DNA of 64,000 nt from NCBI RefSeq assembly GCF_036108815.1, contig NZ_CP107985.1, forward strand, positions 1,674,001 to 1,738,000, written 5' to 3'. Made by a program: the position numbers and the translations under genes. The notes beneath the pieces were generated by a model. It was not told the DNA's origin. It was given only the letters and a program-made list of their open reading frames with translations, and ran no database searches. The stretch is from Streptomyces sp. NBC_00353 (GTDB lineage: Bacteria; Actinomycetota; Actinomycetes; Streptomycetales; Streptomycetaceae). This document shows positions 54,240 to 62,758 of the stretch, piece after piece. Numbering within the stretch: the stretch's first letter is position 1; the number at the start of each line of letters is the position of its first letter.

Positions 54240-54797
54240 CGGCGGACTCCTGCCAGGTCGCCCCCCATGTCGTCCTCGCGCCCTTCCATGGTGCGCCCCT
54301 CCGGGCCGCTCCACTCGACGACACCGATCGCTGACCCTCAAGTACACCCTTGGGTGTATCGCGTCCTCGGCGGACGCCGGTCACCCATTGACCTTCCGCG
54401 GCACACAGAGGATCGACCGTCTGGTGCGGTGCACCAGGACATGTGGCACCGCGCGCGGCTGATCCTCCGTGGCACCCACGGGCTGCAGGCAGGCTGCGAC
54501 GTAGTTCTATTGCCCCGCAGGGGTGTTGAAGGCCTGTTGCGCTAGGGCGGCCGGCGGCTTTGTCGCCGACATCGGACGCCGGCCGTGGAGGCCGTCCGTG
54601 TGAGTTCTGCCCGAAGGCCCTGCCGGGCAGGCTGACCAGGTTCACCGTGCCCGTCAGCGTCGCGTTACGGGGTGGAGGCTCGGCGTCAAGCATCCGTCAG
54701 CGTGGCGGCCCATCCCCGGTGGGCGGGCATAGCTTCGGTGGAGCGCCCGGCCGGACCGACCGGGCGCCGCCAGTCGCCTTCTGCGAGGAGCAGCACC
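54240..54797. other. Intergenic region upstream of kdpD remnant
   Basis: 558 bases with the palindrome at 54343-54358 and the GAGGAG site of the next gene at 54785-54790. Frames on both strands look like chance ORFs; no gene recognised. Confidence 0.4.
54343..54358. promoter_or_regulatory. Palindrome TACACCC-TT-GGGTGTA
   Basis: Seven-base perfect arms around TT, about 105 bases upstream of the kdpD remnant start and within an AT-richer patch. It could be an operator or promoter-associated site for the lost kdpD unit. Unverified. Confidence 0.35.
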
Positions 54798-55250
54798 ATG
54801 TCTCCACTCGAGTTTCCCGAGGACCCCGAGCCTTCTGAACGGTTCCCGGCCGGACTCCTCTACGTCCCTGTCCGGTCGGGGCCCTCTGGTTGTACGACCC
54901 GGTTCTTCCGCACCCCTCTGGGCGGCCGCACTGCCGTCGGATTCACCTCCGTGGCGAAGCTCACCGCCACTCTGGGTGCTGACCAGGACTGCATCAGGCT
55001 CTCCGAACCCGCGCTGCGCGCTCTCGCAGCCCCCTTGGGCGTCACCGCTCTGACCGTCGACCCGCCGTTCTCCGCCCCCGCGGCCCACCGCACCGCGGCC
55101 AAGGTCCGTGAGCGCGAGAACTCCTGGAGCCGCTGGCATCCTCAGCACATCGGTGCCGCCTCATCGGCCGCCCCTCGGCGGCGCCGCCCCGCCTCGTCAC
55201 CGTCGTGGACCGGCACTACGAAGCCGGCGACGTCCTCGCCGACGACGTAG
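54798..55250 (+). CDS. SAV_915-like (SseB-type) small protein with altered C-terminus
   Basis: A 150-residue frame from ATG 54798 (GAGGAG upstream). Residues about 15-95 look native: AGLLYVPVRSGPSGCTTRFF, RTPLGGRTAVGFTSVAKLTA, LGADQDCIRLSEPALRALA, PLGVTALTVDPPF. This resembles short Streptomyces SAV_915-type proteins of the SseB-like fold, which end shortly after such a TVDPP strand. The last 40 residues here are Ser/Arg/Pro-rich and are an out-of-frame reading of a lysA fragment, so the original 3' end was lost when the segments were joined. Confidence 0.6.
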   Translation: MSPLEFPEDPEPSERFPAGLLYVPVRSGPSGCTTRFFRTPLGGRTAVGFTSVAKLTATLGADQDCIRLSEPALRALAAPLGVTALTVDPPFSAPAAHRTAAKVRERENSWSRWHPQHIGAASSAAPRRRRPASSPSWTGTTKPATSSPTT

Positions 55251-55441
55251 CACTCCCGGGCGACATACGCCCCGGCGACCTCCTCGCCGTTCCGGCGGCC
55301 GGGGCCCATCACCTCTCCATGGCCTCCGGTTACAACATGATCGGCCGACCGCCCGTCGTCGCGGTGTCCGACGGCACCGCACGCGTACTCGTACGCCGCG
55401 AATCAATGGACGACATGAGCCGCAGGGACATCGGCCTGTAG
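55187..55441 (+). pseudogene. lysA: C-terminal fragment of diaminopimelate decarboxylase
   Basis: In frame +2 relative to the upstream gene, the strand reads PRLVTVVDRHYEAGDVLADD, VALPGDIRPGDLLAVPAAGA, HHLSMASGYNMIGRPPVVAV, then a tail ending RDIGL and TAG at 55441. This is the C-terminal beta-barrel end of LysA (CE(S/A)GDxL, RPGDLLAVP-AGAY, MxSxYNxxxRP), with Tyr at the PLP/substrate position changed to His (GAHH). Only about 84 of 460 residues remain and there is no own start. A hairpin terminator still follows it. Confidence 0.8.
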
Positions 55442-55459
55442 CTCGGGTCCCCCAATCCC

Positions 55460-55492
55460 GGCGTCCGCCGAAACACCCTCTCGGCGGACGCC
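55460..55492 (+). terminator. Hairpin after the lysA fragment
   Basis: A perfect 12-base-pair stem, GGCGTCCGCCGA with TCGGCGGACGCC, and a 9-base loop, 19 bases after the lysA stop. Probably the original lysA terminator carried along with the fragment; it insulates kdp operon 2. Confidence 0.7.
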
Positions 55493-55574
55493 GCTCGACG
55501 CATGCCACGAACGGCCCGAAAGATCACCAAGTACCCCCTGTTCGCATACCCCAATGTGTGAGGACGAGGTCTCG

Positions 55575-55664
55575 ATGACCGTCGAAAACGCCGTCGGCCT
55601 GGTCGTGGCCGTCGCACTGCTCGCCTATCTGATCCTTGCCCTGATCAAGCCGGAGAAGTTCTGA
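55575..55664 (+). CDS. kdpF: KdpF small membrane subunit (operon 2)
   Basis: A 29-residue peptide, MTVENAVGLVVAVALLAYLI then LALIKPEKF, with GAGGACGAGG upstream of ATG 55575. Ends in the KdpF signature PEKF. Its stop overlaps the kdpB start (TGATG), so kdpB, not kdpA, follows directly. Confidence 0.95.
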   Translation: MTVENAVGLVVAVALLAYLILALIKPEKF

Positions 55665-57838
55665 TGTCCGCCCCCGCAACGGTCGAACCCGCCCCCGTCC
55701 ACGACGTGCCGCCTCCGCGCGAAGAACGGCCGCGCCGGGTCGGTGCCGGAATGCTCGATCCCAAGCAGCTGTGGCTCGCGCTCCCCCAGGCGCTCCGCAA
55801 GCTGAATCCGGTGGCCCTGTTCCGCAACCCGGTCATGTTCGTCACCGAGGTCGGTGCCGCGCTCACCACCGGCATAGCGGTCGTCCACCCCAATCTCTTC
55901 GGCTGGCTGATCACCGCTTGGCTGTGGCTGACGGTGGTCTTCGCCAACCTCGCCGAGGCCGTGGCCGAGAGCCGTGGCAAGGCGCAGGCCGACGCTCTGC
56001 GCAAGACCCGGCAGCAGACCACCGCATGGCGGCTCGCGGGCTGGGAGCCCGGGGCGGCGGAGGACTCCTACCTCGAAGAGGCCGTCGCCGCCTCCGAGCT
56101 CAGGCGCGGCGACATCGTGTCCGTACCGGCCGGGGACCTGATCCCCGGTGACGGCGACGTCATCAAAGGCGCGGCCAGCGTCGACGAGTCCGCCATAACC
56201 GGTGAATCCGCGCCGGTCATCCGCGAGTCCGGAGGCGACCGGAGCGCCGTCACCGGAGGCACCCGGGTGCTCTCCGACCATCTGGTCGTACGGATCACCC
56301 AAGAGCCCGGAGAGAGCTTCCTGGACCGGATGATCGCCCTGGTCGAGGGTGCCAACCGGAAGAAGACCCCCAACGAGCTGGCACTCAACCTGCTGCTGGT
56401 CATGCTGACCTTCGTCTTCTTGGTCGCGGTCGTGACCCTGCAGCCGATGGCGATCTTCTCCAAGGACGCGATGGCCGCCGCGCACGACACCGCGGCGCTG
56501 ACCGCGGACGGCGTCACCGCCATCGTGCTGGTCTCGCTCCTGGTCTGTCTGATTCCGACGACCATCGGTGCGCTGCTCTCGGCGATCGGCATCGCGGGCA
56601 TGGACCGGCTGGTGCAGAGAAACGTACTGGCCATGTCCGGAAGGGCGGTTGAGGCCGCGGGCGACGTCAACACCCTGCTGCTCGACAAGACCGGCACGAT
56701 CACCTTCGGCAACCGGCGGGCGAGCGCGTTCCTGCCGGTCGGGGCAGTCTCCATGGAGCGGCTGGCAAAGGCCTCGCTCCTTTCCAGCCTGGCCGACGAA
56801 ACGCCCGAGGGCCGGTCGATCGTCGAGTACATCCACGCCGAGCACGCCTCGGTCGTCGAGGACACCCGTTCTGCGACCGGCGCCGAGTGGGTGCCGTTCA
56901 CCGCCGCCACCCGTATGTCCGGGGTCGACCTCCCCAGCGGTCAGCGGCTGCGCAAGGGAGCCGCGGCGTCGGTCGCGGCATGGGTGCGCGAGCAGGGCGG
57001 CAAGGTACCTACCGCGCTGGATACCACCGTGGATCATGTCTCCGCGTCCGGCGGTACGCCGCTGGCCGTGGCGGAGTCGAGGAGTGACGGCACAGCCGAG
57101 GTACTCGGCGTCGTCCACCTCAAGGACGTCGTCAAACCCGGCCTGCGCGAACGCTTCGACGAGCTGCGCCGCATGGGCATCCGCACGGTGATGATCACCG
57201 GAGACAACCCCGTGACAGCCCGGGCGATCGCCGAGGAGGCGGGTGTCGACGACTTCCTGGCCGAGGCGACCCCCGAGGACAAGCTGGAGCTGATCAAGCG
57301 CGAACAGGCCGGCGGCCATCTCATCGCCATGACGGGCGACGGTACGAATGATGCCCCGGCACTCGCGCAGGCGGACGTCGGCGTGGCGATGAACACCGGT
57401 ACGTCGGCCGCCAAGGAGGCCGGCAACATGGTCGACCTCGACTCCGACCCCACGAAGATCATCGAGATCGTCGAGATCGGCAAGCAACTCCTCATCACCC
57501 GAGGCGCGTTGACGGCCTTTTCGATCGCAAACGACATCGCCAAGTACTTCGCGATCCTGCCCGCGATGTTTGCGGCGGTGTACCCGGGGCTCGACCGGCT
57601 CAACATCATGGACCTGCACTCGCCGCTGTCCGCGATCCTCTCTGCGGTCATCTTCAACGCGGTGGTCATCGTGGCGCTGATCCCGCTCGCCCTGCGCGGC
57701 GTGCGCTACCGGCCTTCCTCCGCCTCCACCCTGCTCACCCGCAACCTGTGGATCTACGGACTCGGCGGCGTGATCGCCCCGTTCCTGGCCATCAAGTTCA
57801 TCGACTTCGCCCTCGTCCAGTTCATCCCGGGGATCTGA
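55664..57838 (+). CDS. kdpB: K+-transporting ATPase subunit B (operon 2)
   Basis: A 724-residue P-type ATPase subunit. LLLDKTGTIT has phospho-Asp341, TGES is at 179-182 in ITGESAPVIRES, then FTAATRMSGVDL, KGAAASVAAWV, MTGDGTNDAPALAQADVGVA. Compared with the first copy it has a longer N-terminal leader and a 16-residue longer loop after the third helix (FSKDAMAAAHDTAALTADG). All catalytic residues are intact. Second gene of an operon in the unusual order F-B-C-A. Confidence 0.98.
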   Translation: MSAPATVEPAPVHDVPPPREERPRRVGAGMLDPKQLWLALPQALRKLNPVALFRNPVMFVTEVGAALTTGIAVVHPNLFGWLITAWLWLTVVFANLAEAVAESRGKAQADALRKTRQQTTAWRLAGWEPGAAEDSYLEEAVAASELRRGDIVSVPAGDLIPGDGDVIKGAASVDESAITGESAPVIRESGGDRSAVTGGTRVLSDHLVVRITQEPGESFLDRMIALVEGANRKKTPNELALNLLLVMLTFVFLVAVVTLQPMAIFSKDAMAAAHDTAALTADGVTAIVLVSLLVCLIPTTIGALLSAIGIAGMDRLVQRNVLAMSGRAVEAAGDVNTLLLDKTGTITFGNRRASAFLPVGAVSMERLAKASLLSSLADETPEGRSIVEYIHAEHASVVEDTRSATGAEWVPFTAATRMSGVDLPSGQRLRKGAAASVAAWVREQGGKVPTALDTTVDHVSASGGTPLAVAESRSDGTAEVLGVVHLKDVVKPGLRERFDELRRMGIRTVMITGDNPVTARAIAEEAGVDDFLAEATPEDKLELIKREQAGGHLIAMTGDGTNDAPALAQADVGVAMNTGTSAAKEAGNMVDLDSDPTKIIEIVEIGKQLLITRGALTAFSIANDIAKYFAILPAMFAAVYPGLDRLNIMDLHSPLSAILSAVIFNAVVIVALIPLALRGVRYRPSSASTLLTRNLWIYGLGGVIAPFLAIKFIDFALVQFIPGI

Positions 57839-57840
57839 CC

Positions 57841-58701
57841 ATGACACGCATCCCACACTGGCTCGCCCAGCACATCGCAGCGTTGCGGGTGGTCCTCGTG
57901 CTGACTCTCCTGACCGGCCTGGCCTATCCGCTGGCCATGGTGGCGGCAGCCCAGGTCCCGGGCCTCGGCGGCACGTCGGAGGTGACCGGCGCCAACGGCA
58001 GACCGGCCGGATCCTCGCTGATCGGCCAGACTTTCACCGACGCCAAGGGCAACGCCATCAAGAAGTACTTCCAGTCCCGGCCCTCCAACGCCGGTACGGG
58101 ATACGACGCCACGGCGTCCGGCGCCGGCAACCAGGGCCCCGAGTCCGTCGTCGACACCAAGGACAAGCCGAGCCTGCTCACCCTGGTGTGCGCGCGCAGC
58201 AAGGCGGTCGGCGACCTCGAAGGCGTCGACGGCTCGCGCCCGTACTGCACGGACGACGGCGTGGGTGCGGTACTCGGCGTCTTCTACGACGGCGGTACGC
58301 GCGGACGTGCCACCCAGGCCGTCAGCCTCAACCAGGCCTGCCCGGCGAAGCCGTTCCTCACCTCCTACAAGGGAGTTCGCGTCACATGCGCGAAGCCCGG
58401 CGCGGACTACAGCCACGCAGTGATCGTCCCCGTGCGCGGCAACGCCCCGTCGGACCCTGTCGTCCCCGCCGACGCGGTCACCGCGAGCGGCAGCGGCCTC
58501 GACCCGCACATCAGCCCGGCGTACGCGAAGCTCCAGGCCCCGCGGATCGCTCGTGAGCGAGGAGCGAGCGTGGCCGGCGTACGCAAGCTGATCGAGAAAT
58601 ACACCACCGGCCGCGCGCTCGGCGTGCTCGGCGAGCGCGGCGTCAATGTCGTCGAGCTCAACATCGCCCTCGACCGTACGTATCCGAAGCAGGGAGCCTG
58701 A
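57841..58701 (+). CDS. kdpC: K+-transporting ATPase subunit C, long form (operon 2)
   Basis: A 286-residue KdpC, about 80 residues longer than the 209-residue copy at 48314. Anchor LRVVLVLTLLTGLAYPLAMV, then SSLIGQTFTDAKG and YFQSRPSNAGTGYDATASGA. The C-terminal VTASGSGLDPHISPAYAKLQ and ALGVLGERGVNVVELNIALD are standard. Residues about 101-207 replace the usual approximately 26-residue loop by a domain with four cysteines (117, 136, 167, 183), which face the outside and could form two disulfides. Starts two bases after kdpB; two bases before kdpA. Confidence 0.95.
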   Translation: MTRIPHWLAQHIAALRVVLVLTLLTGLAYPLAMVAAAQVPGLGGTSEVTGANGRPAGSSLIGQTFTDAKGNAIKKYFQSRPSNAGTGYDATASGAGNQGPESVVDTKDKPSLLTLVCARSKAVGDLEGVDGSRPYCTDDGVGAVLGVFYDGGTRGRATQAVSLNQACPAKPFLTSYKGVRVTCAKPGADYSHAVIVPVRGNAPSDPVVPADAVTASGSGLDPHISPAYAKLQAPRIARERGASVAGVRKLIEKYTTGRALGVLGERGVNVVELNIALDRTYPKQGA

Positions 58702-58703
58702 TC

Positions 58704-60353
58704 ATGGCGGCCTGGATCCAGGCATCGCTCGTCCTCGCCGTGGTCGTGGGGCTGCACGTCCCGCTCGGCGACTACATGGCCCGCGTCCTCGACGGTGGGA
58801 AGCACTGGCGGGGAGAGAGAACCCTCTACCGCGTCTGCGGAATCGACCCGGACAAGGAGCAGACCTGGCGGCACTACCTCACCGCCCTGATCGCCTTCTC
58901 CGTCATGAGCATCGCGGCGCTCTTCGCCTTGTTCACCCTTCAGGGAAAGCTTCCCTGGTCGACGGGGCACGAGGGCATGCCATGGCGGCTCGCGCTGCAC
59001 ACCGCCGTCTCCTTCACGACGAACACCAGCTGGCAGAATTACGCGGGAGAGTCGACCACCGGGCATCTCGCCGTCATGGCGGGCCTGGGTGTCCAGGCGT
59101 TCGCGTCGGCGGCGGTCGGCATCTGTGTGGCCCTCGCCCTGGTCCGGGGCCTGATCCGGCGGTCCACGGACGGCCTCGGCAACTTCTGGGTCGACCTGCT
59201 GCGCACGATCTTCCGCGTCCTGGTGCCGATCGCGGTCGTCGGCGGCCTGATCCTGATGGCCGGCGGTGTCGTCCAGAGCCTCGGCGCCGGACACACCTTC
59301 ACCACGGTCGCGGGTGGCAAGCAGACGATCCTCGAGGGACCTGTCGGCTCCTGGGAGCCGCTGAAGCTGTTCTCCGGAGACGGCGGCGGTGTCTTCAACG
59401 CCAACAGCGCCCACCCCTTCGAGAACCCGAGCGCCTGGACAAACGCGTTCGAGATCGTGCTGATGCTGCTCATCCCGACAGCCTGCATCCGCATGTTCGG
59501 CCGGCTCATCGGCAGCCTGAAGCAGAGCTGGACCCTGCTCACCGTCGTCGGGATCCTCTTCGGCCTGCTCCTCGCCGCGGGCACGCTCGCGCAGAGCGCC
59601 CACACCGGCACGGTCACCCAGGCGGTCGCCGGACAGTACGAAGGCACCGAGACCCGCTTCGGCATCCCCGGCTCGACACTGTTCGGCGTGGGGGCCACGG
59701 GTTCGGCGGACGGAGCGGCGAACTCCTCGTACGACAGCTTCTCCAGCCTCGGCGGCGGGGTGCTGCTGTCCGCGATGATGCTCGGTGAGATCGCGCCCGG
59801 CGGCACCGGCAGCGGGCTCTACGGCCTGATCATCGTGGTCCTGGTGGCCGTCTTCATCGGCGGCCTGATGGTCGGCCGCACGCCGGAATACCTGCGCAAA
59901 CGGATCGGCTTCGGGGAGATGCGGTGGGTGGTCGTGTACGCGCTGATCCCGCCCACCGTAATTCTCGCCTGCACGGGGATCGCACTCGCCTTCGATGACG
60001 GCCGGACCTCGATGGGCAACCCAGGAGCGCACGGCCTGACCGAGCTCATCTACGCCTACACCAGCAACACCAACAGCAACGGCAGCGCGATGGCGGGCTT
60101 CAACGGCGCAACCGACTTCCACAACCTGCTGATGGTGTTCGCGATGCTGGCCGGCCGCTACCTCCCGATGGCCTGCGTCCTGGCCCTGGCCGGACGCCTC
60201 GCCAAGCAGCAACCGGGCGTCGTCACAGTCGGCACGCTGCGCGCGCAGGGCGTCAACTTCGTCGTCCTTGCCACTGCGGCGGCCGTCATCCTGGCACTGC
60301 TCAACTTCCTTCCGGCGCTGTCCCTCGGCACCATCGCCGACGGACTGCTGTAG
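58704..60353 (+). CDS. kdpA: K+-transporting ATPase subunit A (operon 2)
   Basis: A 549-residue pore subunit placed last in the operon. Selectivity regions are FTTNTSWQNYAGESTTG, GDGGGVFNANSAHPFENPS, TGSADGAANSSYDSFSSLGG and TNSNGSAMAGFNGATDF; the third repeat differs from the first copy (TSCGAVNSFHDSY). C-terminus LNFLPALSLGTIADGLL. ATG 58704 follows AGGGAG. Pore motifs look functional. The divergent third filter region could change affinity or selectivity; that is speculation. Confidence 0.97.
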   Translation: MAAWIQASLVLAVVVGLHVPLGDYMARVLDGGKHWRGERTLYRVCGIDPDKEQTWRHYLTALIAFSVMSIAALFALFTLQGKLPWSTGHEGMPWRLALHTAVSFTTNTSWQNYAGESTTGHLAVMAGLGVQAFASAAVGICVALALVRGLIRRSTDGLGNFWVDLLRTIFRVLVPIAVVGGLILMAGGVVQSLGAGHTFTTVAGGKQTILEGPVGSWEPLKLFSGDGGGVFNANSAHPFENPSAWTNAFEIVLMLLIPTACIRMFGRLIGSLKQSWTLLTVVGILFGLLLAAGTLAQSAHTGTVTQAVAGQYEGTETRFGIPGSTLFGVGATGSADGAANSSYDSFSSLGGGVLLSAMMLGEIAPGGTGSGLYGLIIVVLVAVFIGGLMVGRTPEYLRKRIGFGEMRWVVVYALIPPTVILACTGIALAFDDGRTSMGNPGAHGLTELIYAYTSNTNSNGSAMAGFNGATDFHNLLMVFAMLAGRYLPMACVLALAGRLAKQQPGVVTVGTLRAQGVNFVVLATAAAVILALLNFLPALSLGTIADGLL

Positions 60354-60365
60354 CGGCCCGAGCAG

Positions 60366-60397
60366 CGGCTGAGCCTGCGACCTCACAGGCTCAGCCG
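60366..60397. terminator. Hairpin between kdp operon 2 and APC permease gene
   Basis: A perfect 12-base-pair stem, CGGCTGAGCCTG with CAGGCTCAGCCG, loop of eight, in the 29-base gap between convergent genes and reaching into the permease stop. Bidirectional terminator. Confidence 0.75.
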
Positions 60398-62197
60398 GTA
60401 CGGCACGACACATACGACGACGTCGGTACGGGCCCTCAACGCGGCCGCCAGCAGCAGGCCCCTCTGATTCTGCAGGATCTGGTAGCGGCGGTGGAGGGGC
60501 TCCACCTCGGGGATGAGGACGGCGATCTGCCGCCCTCCCTCCGCCGCCCGCTGGACGTAGTCGACGATGGGCTGCACCAGTGAGCGCTGCGGGCTGTCGA
60601 TGACATCCAGACGTACACCGGGATCCCAGCGGTCCCAACTCTCCTCCAGCGCACGAGCCTTGGCGGGATCACCGTGCACGGCGACCGCGACGACCTCGTG
60701 GCCGAGGGCACGGGCGGCCGTCAGAGCGTGCTGGGTGAGTTTGCTGACCTCGCCGACCGGCACGATGACGAGGGAGTCGGTAACGCGTACGGGCGGCGGG
60801 ACTTCACCCAGCCCCAGTTCCCTGCCGACCGCTGTGTAGTACCGCTGGATGCGGGCGAACAGCAGCATCAGCAGCGGAACGGCGGCAACCACCACCCAGG
60901 CCCCCTCCAGGAACTTGGTGGTCAGCAGGACGATGCCGGCCACGGTGGTCAGGATCGCGCCGACCCCGTTGAGCACGGCGCGCCGCACCCAGCCGGACGG
61001 CCGCTCCCGCGCCCAATGTCGTACGAGCCCGACCTGGCTGATGGTGAAGCCGATGAACACCCCGATCGCGAACAACGGGATCATCCGGTGCGTGTCCGCG
61101 TTCACGGCGATCAGTAGCAGCGCCGCGAGCAGAGCGAGGGCCACCACTCCCCAGCGGTAGACGGGGCGCTCTCTGCGCAGACCGAAGAGATGAGGCAGCC
61201 GGTGGTCCCTGGCGAGCAGACTCATCAGGACGGGCAGGCCGCCGAAGCTGGTGTTGGCGGCGAAGGCCAGCGCGAGGGTGACGATGAGGTTGGTCGTGTA
61301 GTACGGCCAGCCCGTCCCGTACGAGCCCGCGGTGAGCTGCGCGAGTACTGTCACGCCGCCGCGCGGGGCCACATGGTCGCGGCGGATCAGGACGGCCAGC
61401 CCGATCAGCATCAGCCCGAGCAGCGCGCCAAGCATCAGCTCGGTGCGCTGCGCCCGCTTGACACGCGGCTCGCGGAAGGCGGGCACACCGTTGGCGATGG
61501 CCTCCACTCCGGTCAGCGCGGAGCAGCCGGAGGAGAATGCCTTCAGGAGCAGCAGCACGCCCAACGCCTCAGTGCCGTGCACAGGTTGGGCGGTCCCGAC
61601 GACGGCCGCCGGGTGGGAGCGCAGCAGCCCGAGCGCGATGATGCCGAGGATGCTCACGATGAACAGCCCCGTGGGCAGCATCAGCACCCGCGCACTCTCG
61701 GCCACGCCGCGCAGATTCACGGCCGTGAGAAGAGCAAGCCCGACGAGACAGATTTCCAGCAGATGCGAGCCGAGGGAAGGGAAGGCGGAGACGAGACTGG
61801 CCGCGCCGGCTGCCAGGCTGACGGTCACGGTCAGCACGTAGTCGACGACGAGACTGGCCGCCGCGAGGTAACTCGTCCTGGGGCCGAGATCCTTCTTCGC
61901 CACCGCGTAGGCGCCGCCCCCGTCCGGGTGAACGGCGATCACCTGTCCGTAGGACACGACGAGCACCGCCAGCAGCGCGGCAATGACCAATGTCACCGGC
62001 AGCGTGGCGGTCAGCGCCCCGGTCCCGGCGGCGATCAGGACGAGCACGATCGCCTCGGGTCCGTACGCGACCGAGCTCAACGCGTCCAGGGACAGCGCGG
62101 CGAGCCCCTCGACGCTGGTCAGATGGTGCCGTTCACCTTCCCCGGGCCGCAACGGAACTCTCGGCCGCAGTTCGCGGCGGGCCAGGCCGTACGCCAT
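60383..62197 (-). CDS. APC-superfamily permease, KimA-like potassium transporter
   Basis: A 604-residue permease with about 12 membrane helices and a soluble C-terminal domain. ATG 62197 (MAYGLARRELRPRVPLRPGE) has GAGG upstream; the longer frame is not supported. HLTSVEGLAALSLDALSSVA then YGPEAIVLVLIAAG is the hallmark N-terminal region of KimA, the high-affinity K+/H+ symporter of Bacillus. HPDGGGAYAVAKKDLG and the cytoplasmic domain (about 460-604: VIVPVGEVSKLTQHAL, AVAVHGDPAKARALEESWDR) also fit that family. KimA is inhibited by c-di-AMP, which is unproven here. Placement next to kdp supports potassium. Confidence 0.88.
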   Translation of the reverse strand: MAYGLARRELRPRVPLRPGEGERHHLTSVEGLAALSLDALSSVAYGPEAIVLVLIAAGTGALTATLPVTLVIAALLAVLVVSYGQVIAVHPDGGGAYAVAKKDLGPRTSYLAAASLVVDYVLTVTVSLAAGAASLVSAFPSLGSHLLEICLVGLALLTAVNLRGVAESARVLMLPTGLFIVSILGIIALGLLRSHPAAVVGTAQPVHGTEALGVLLLLKAFSSGCSALTGVEAIANGVPAFREPRVKRAQRTELMLGALLGLMLIGLAVLIRRDHVAPRGGVTVLAQLTAGSYGTGWPYYTTNLIVTLALAFAANTSFGGLPVLMSLLARDHRLPHLFGLRRERPVYRWGVVALALLAALLLIAVNADTHRMIPLFAIGVFIGFTISQVGLVRHWARERPSGWVRRAVLNGVGAILTTVAGIVLLTTKFLEGAWVVVAAVPLLMLLFARIQRYYTAVGRELGLGEVPPPVRVTDSLVIVPVGEVSKLTQHALTAARALGHEVVAVAVHGDPAKARALEESWDRWDPGVRLDVIDSPQRSLVQPIVDYVQRAAEGGRQIAVLIPEVEPLHRRYQILQNQRGLLLAAALRARTDVVVCVVPYRLSL

Positions 62198-62758
62198 GAG
62201 GGACCTCGCGGTGCAGGGTGCGGGGGGATGGGTGCTGTTCGGGGCCAGTGTGACCGGGCCACCACGGCGAGACGCGTCAAGGACGCGCCAAGGCTGCACG
62301 CCTTTTCGGGGAATCCCCATGCCGAATGCGCGACCGGGCCAGGGCTAGCACGCGGCTCTGGACGTCGACGACGTCCGGGACCTGGCCGTGGTCGGTGGTG
62401 TACCGCTTCTCCATCCGCCGGTACCCGACCAGCATGGCCAGCACTGCACGCATAGGGCCACGTTCCCGCTACCACGGCCGGCGGGGCACCGGCCGAGCCG
62501 TCGCCGCCCAGACCGCAGCCGGTGGTGACGGCCCCGCCCGCAGCCGCAGGAACGAACAACCCGTCATCGCCCCCGACGACGAGGTTGTTGCCCGCGTCGG
62601 TCGACAGGTGCGTGGAGATGAAGCCGGTCGCAGGGTCACAGGCGACGCCGGGACCAGCCGAGATACACGGCCGAACGTCCTCACAGGACACCTCGGCGGC
62701 GGCTGCGCTGATGACGTAAGGGCCGGCTGCACAGGGACGTTGGCCGGGGCGCCGGGGT
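62198..62758 (-). other. Intergenic region with a possible phage tail-type remnant
   Basis: 561 bases upstream of the permease. A minus-strand frame between about 62740 and 62460 contains GPGVACDPATGFISTHLSTD, GNNLVVGGDDGLFVPAAAGG and VTTGCGLGGDGSAGAPP then TWPYAC, the CGLxGDGSxxxPL...WPY(P)C style seen in structural proteins of Streptomyces phages and prophages. It has no intact start or stop context. Remnant status is a guess from pattern. No promoter or riboswitch for the permease was recognised. Confidence 0.35.

Noticed and set aside
55625..57856. 743-codon minus-strand frame opposite kdpB-2
   Set aside because: Antisense shadow of a highly conserved gene in GC-rich DNA; no domain sense.
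58407..60638. 743-codon minus-strand frame opposite kdpC-2/kdpA-2
   Set aside because: Same reason; the plus-strand subunits are complete and conserved.
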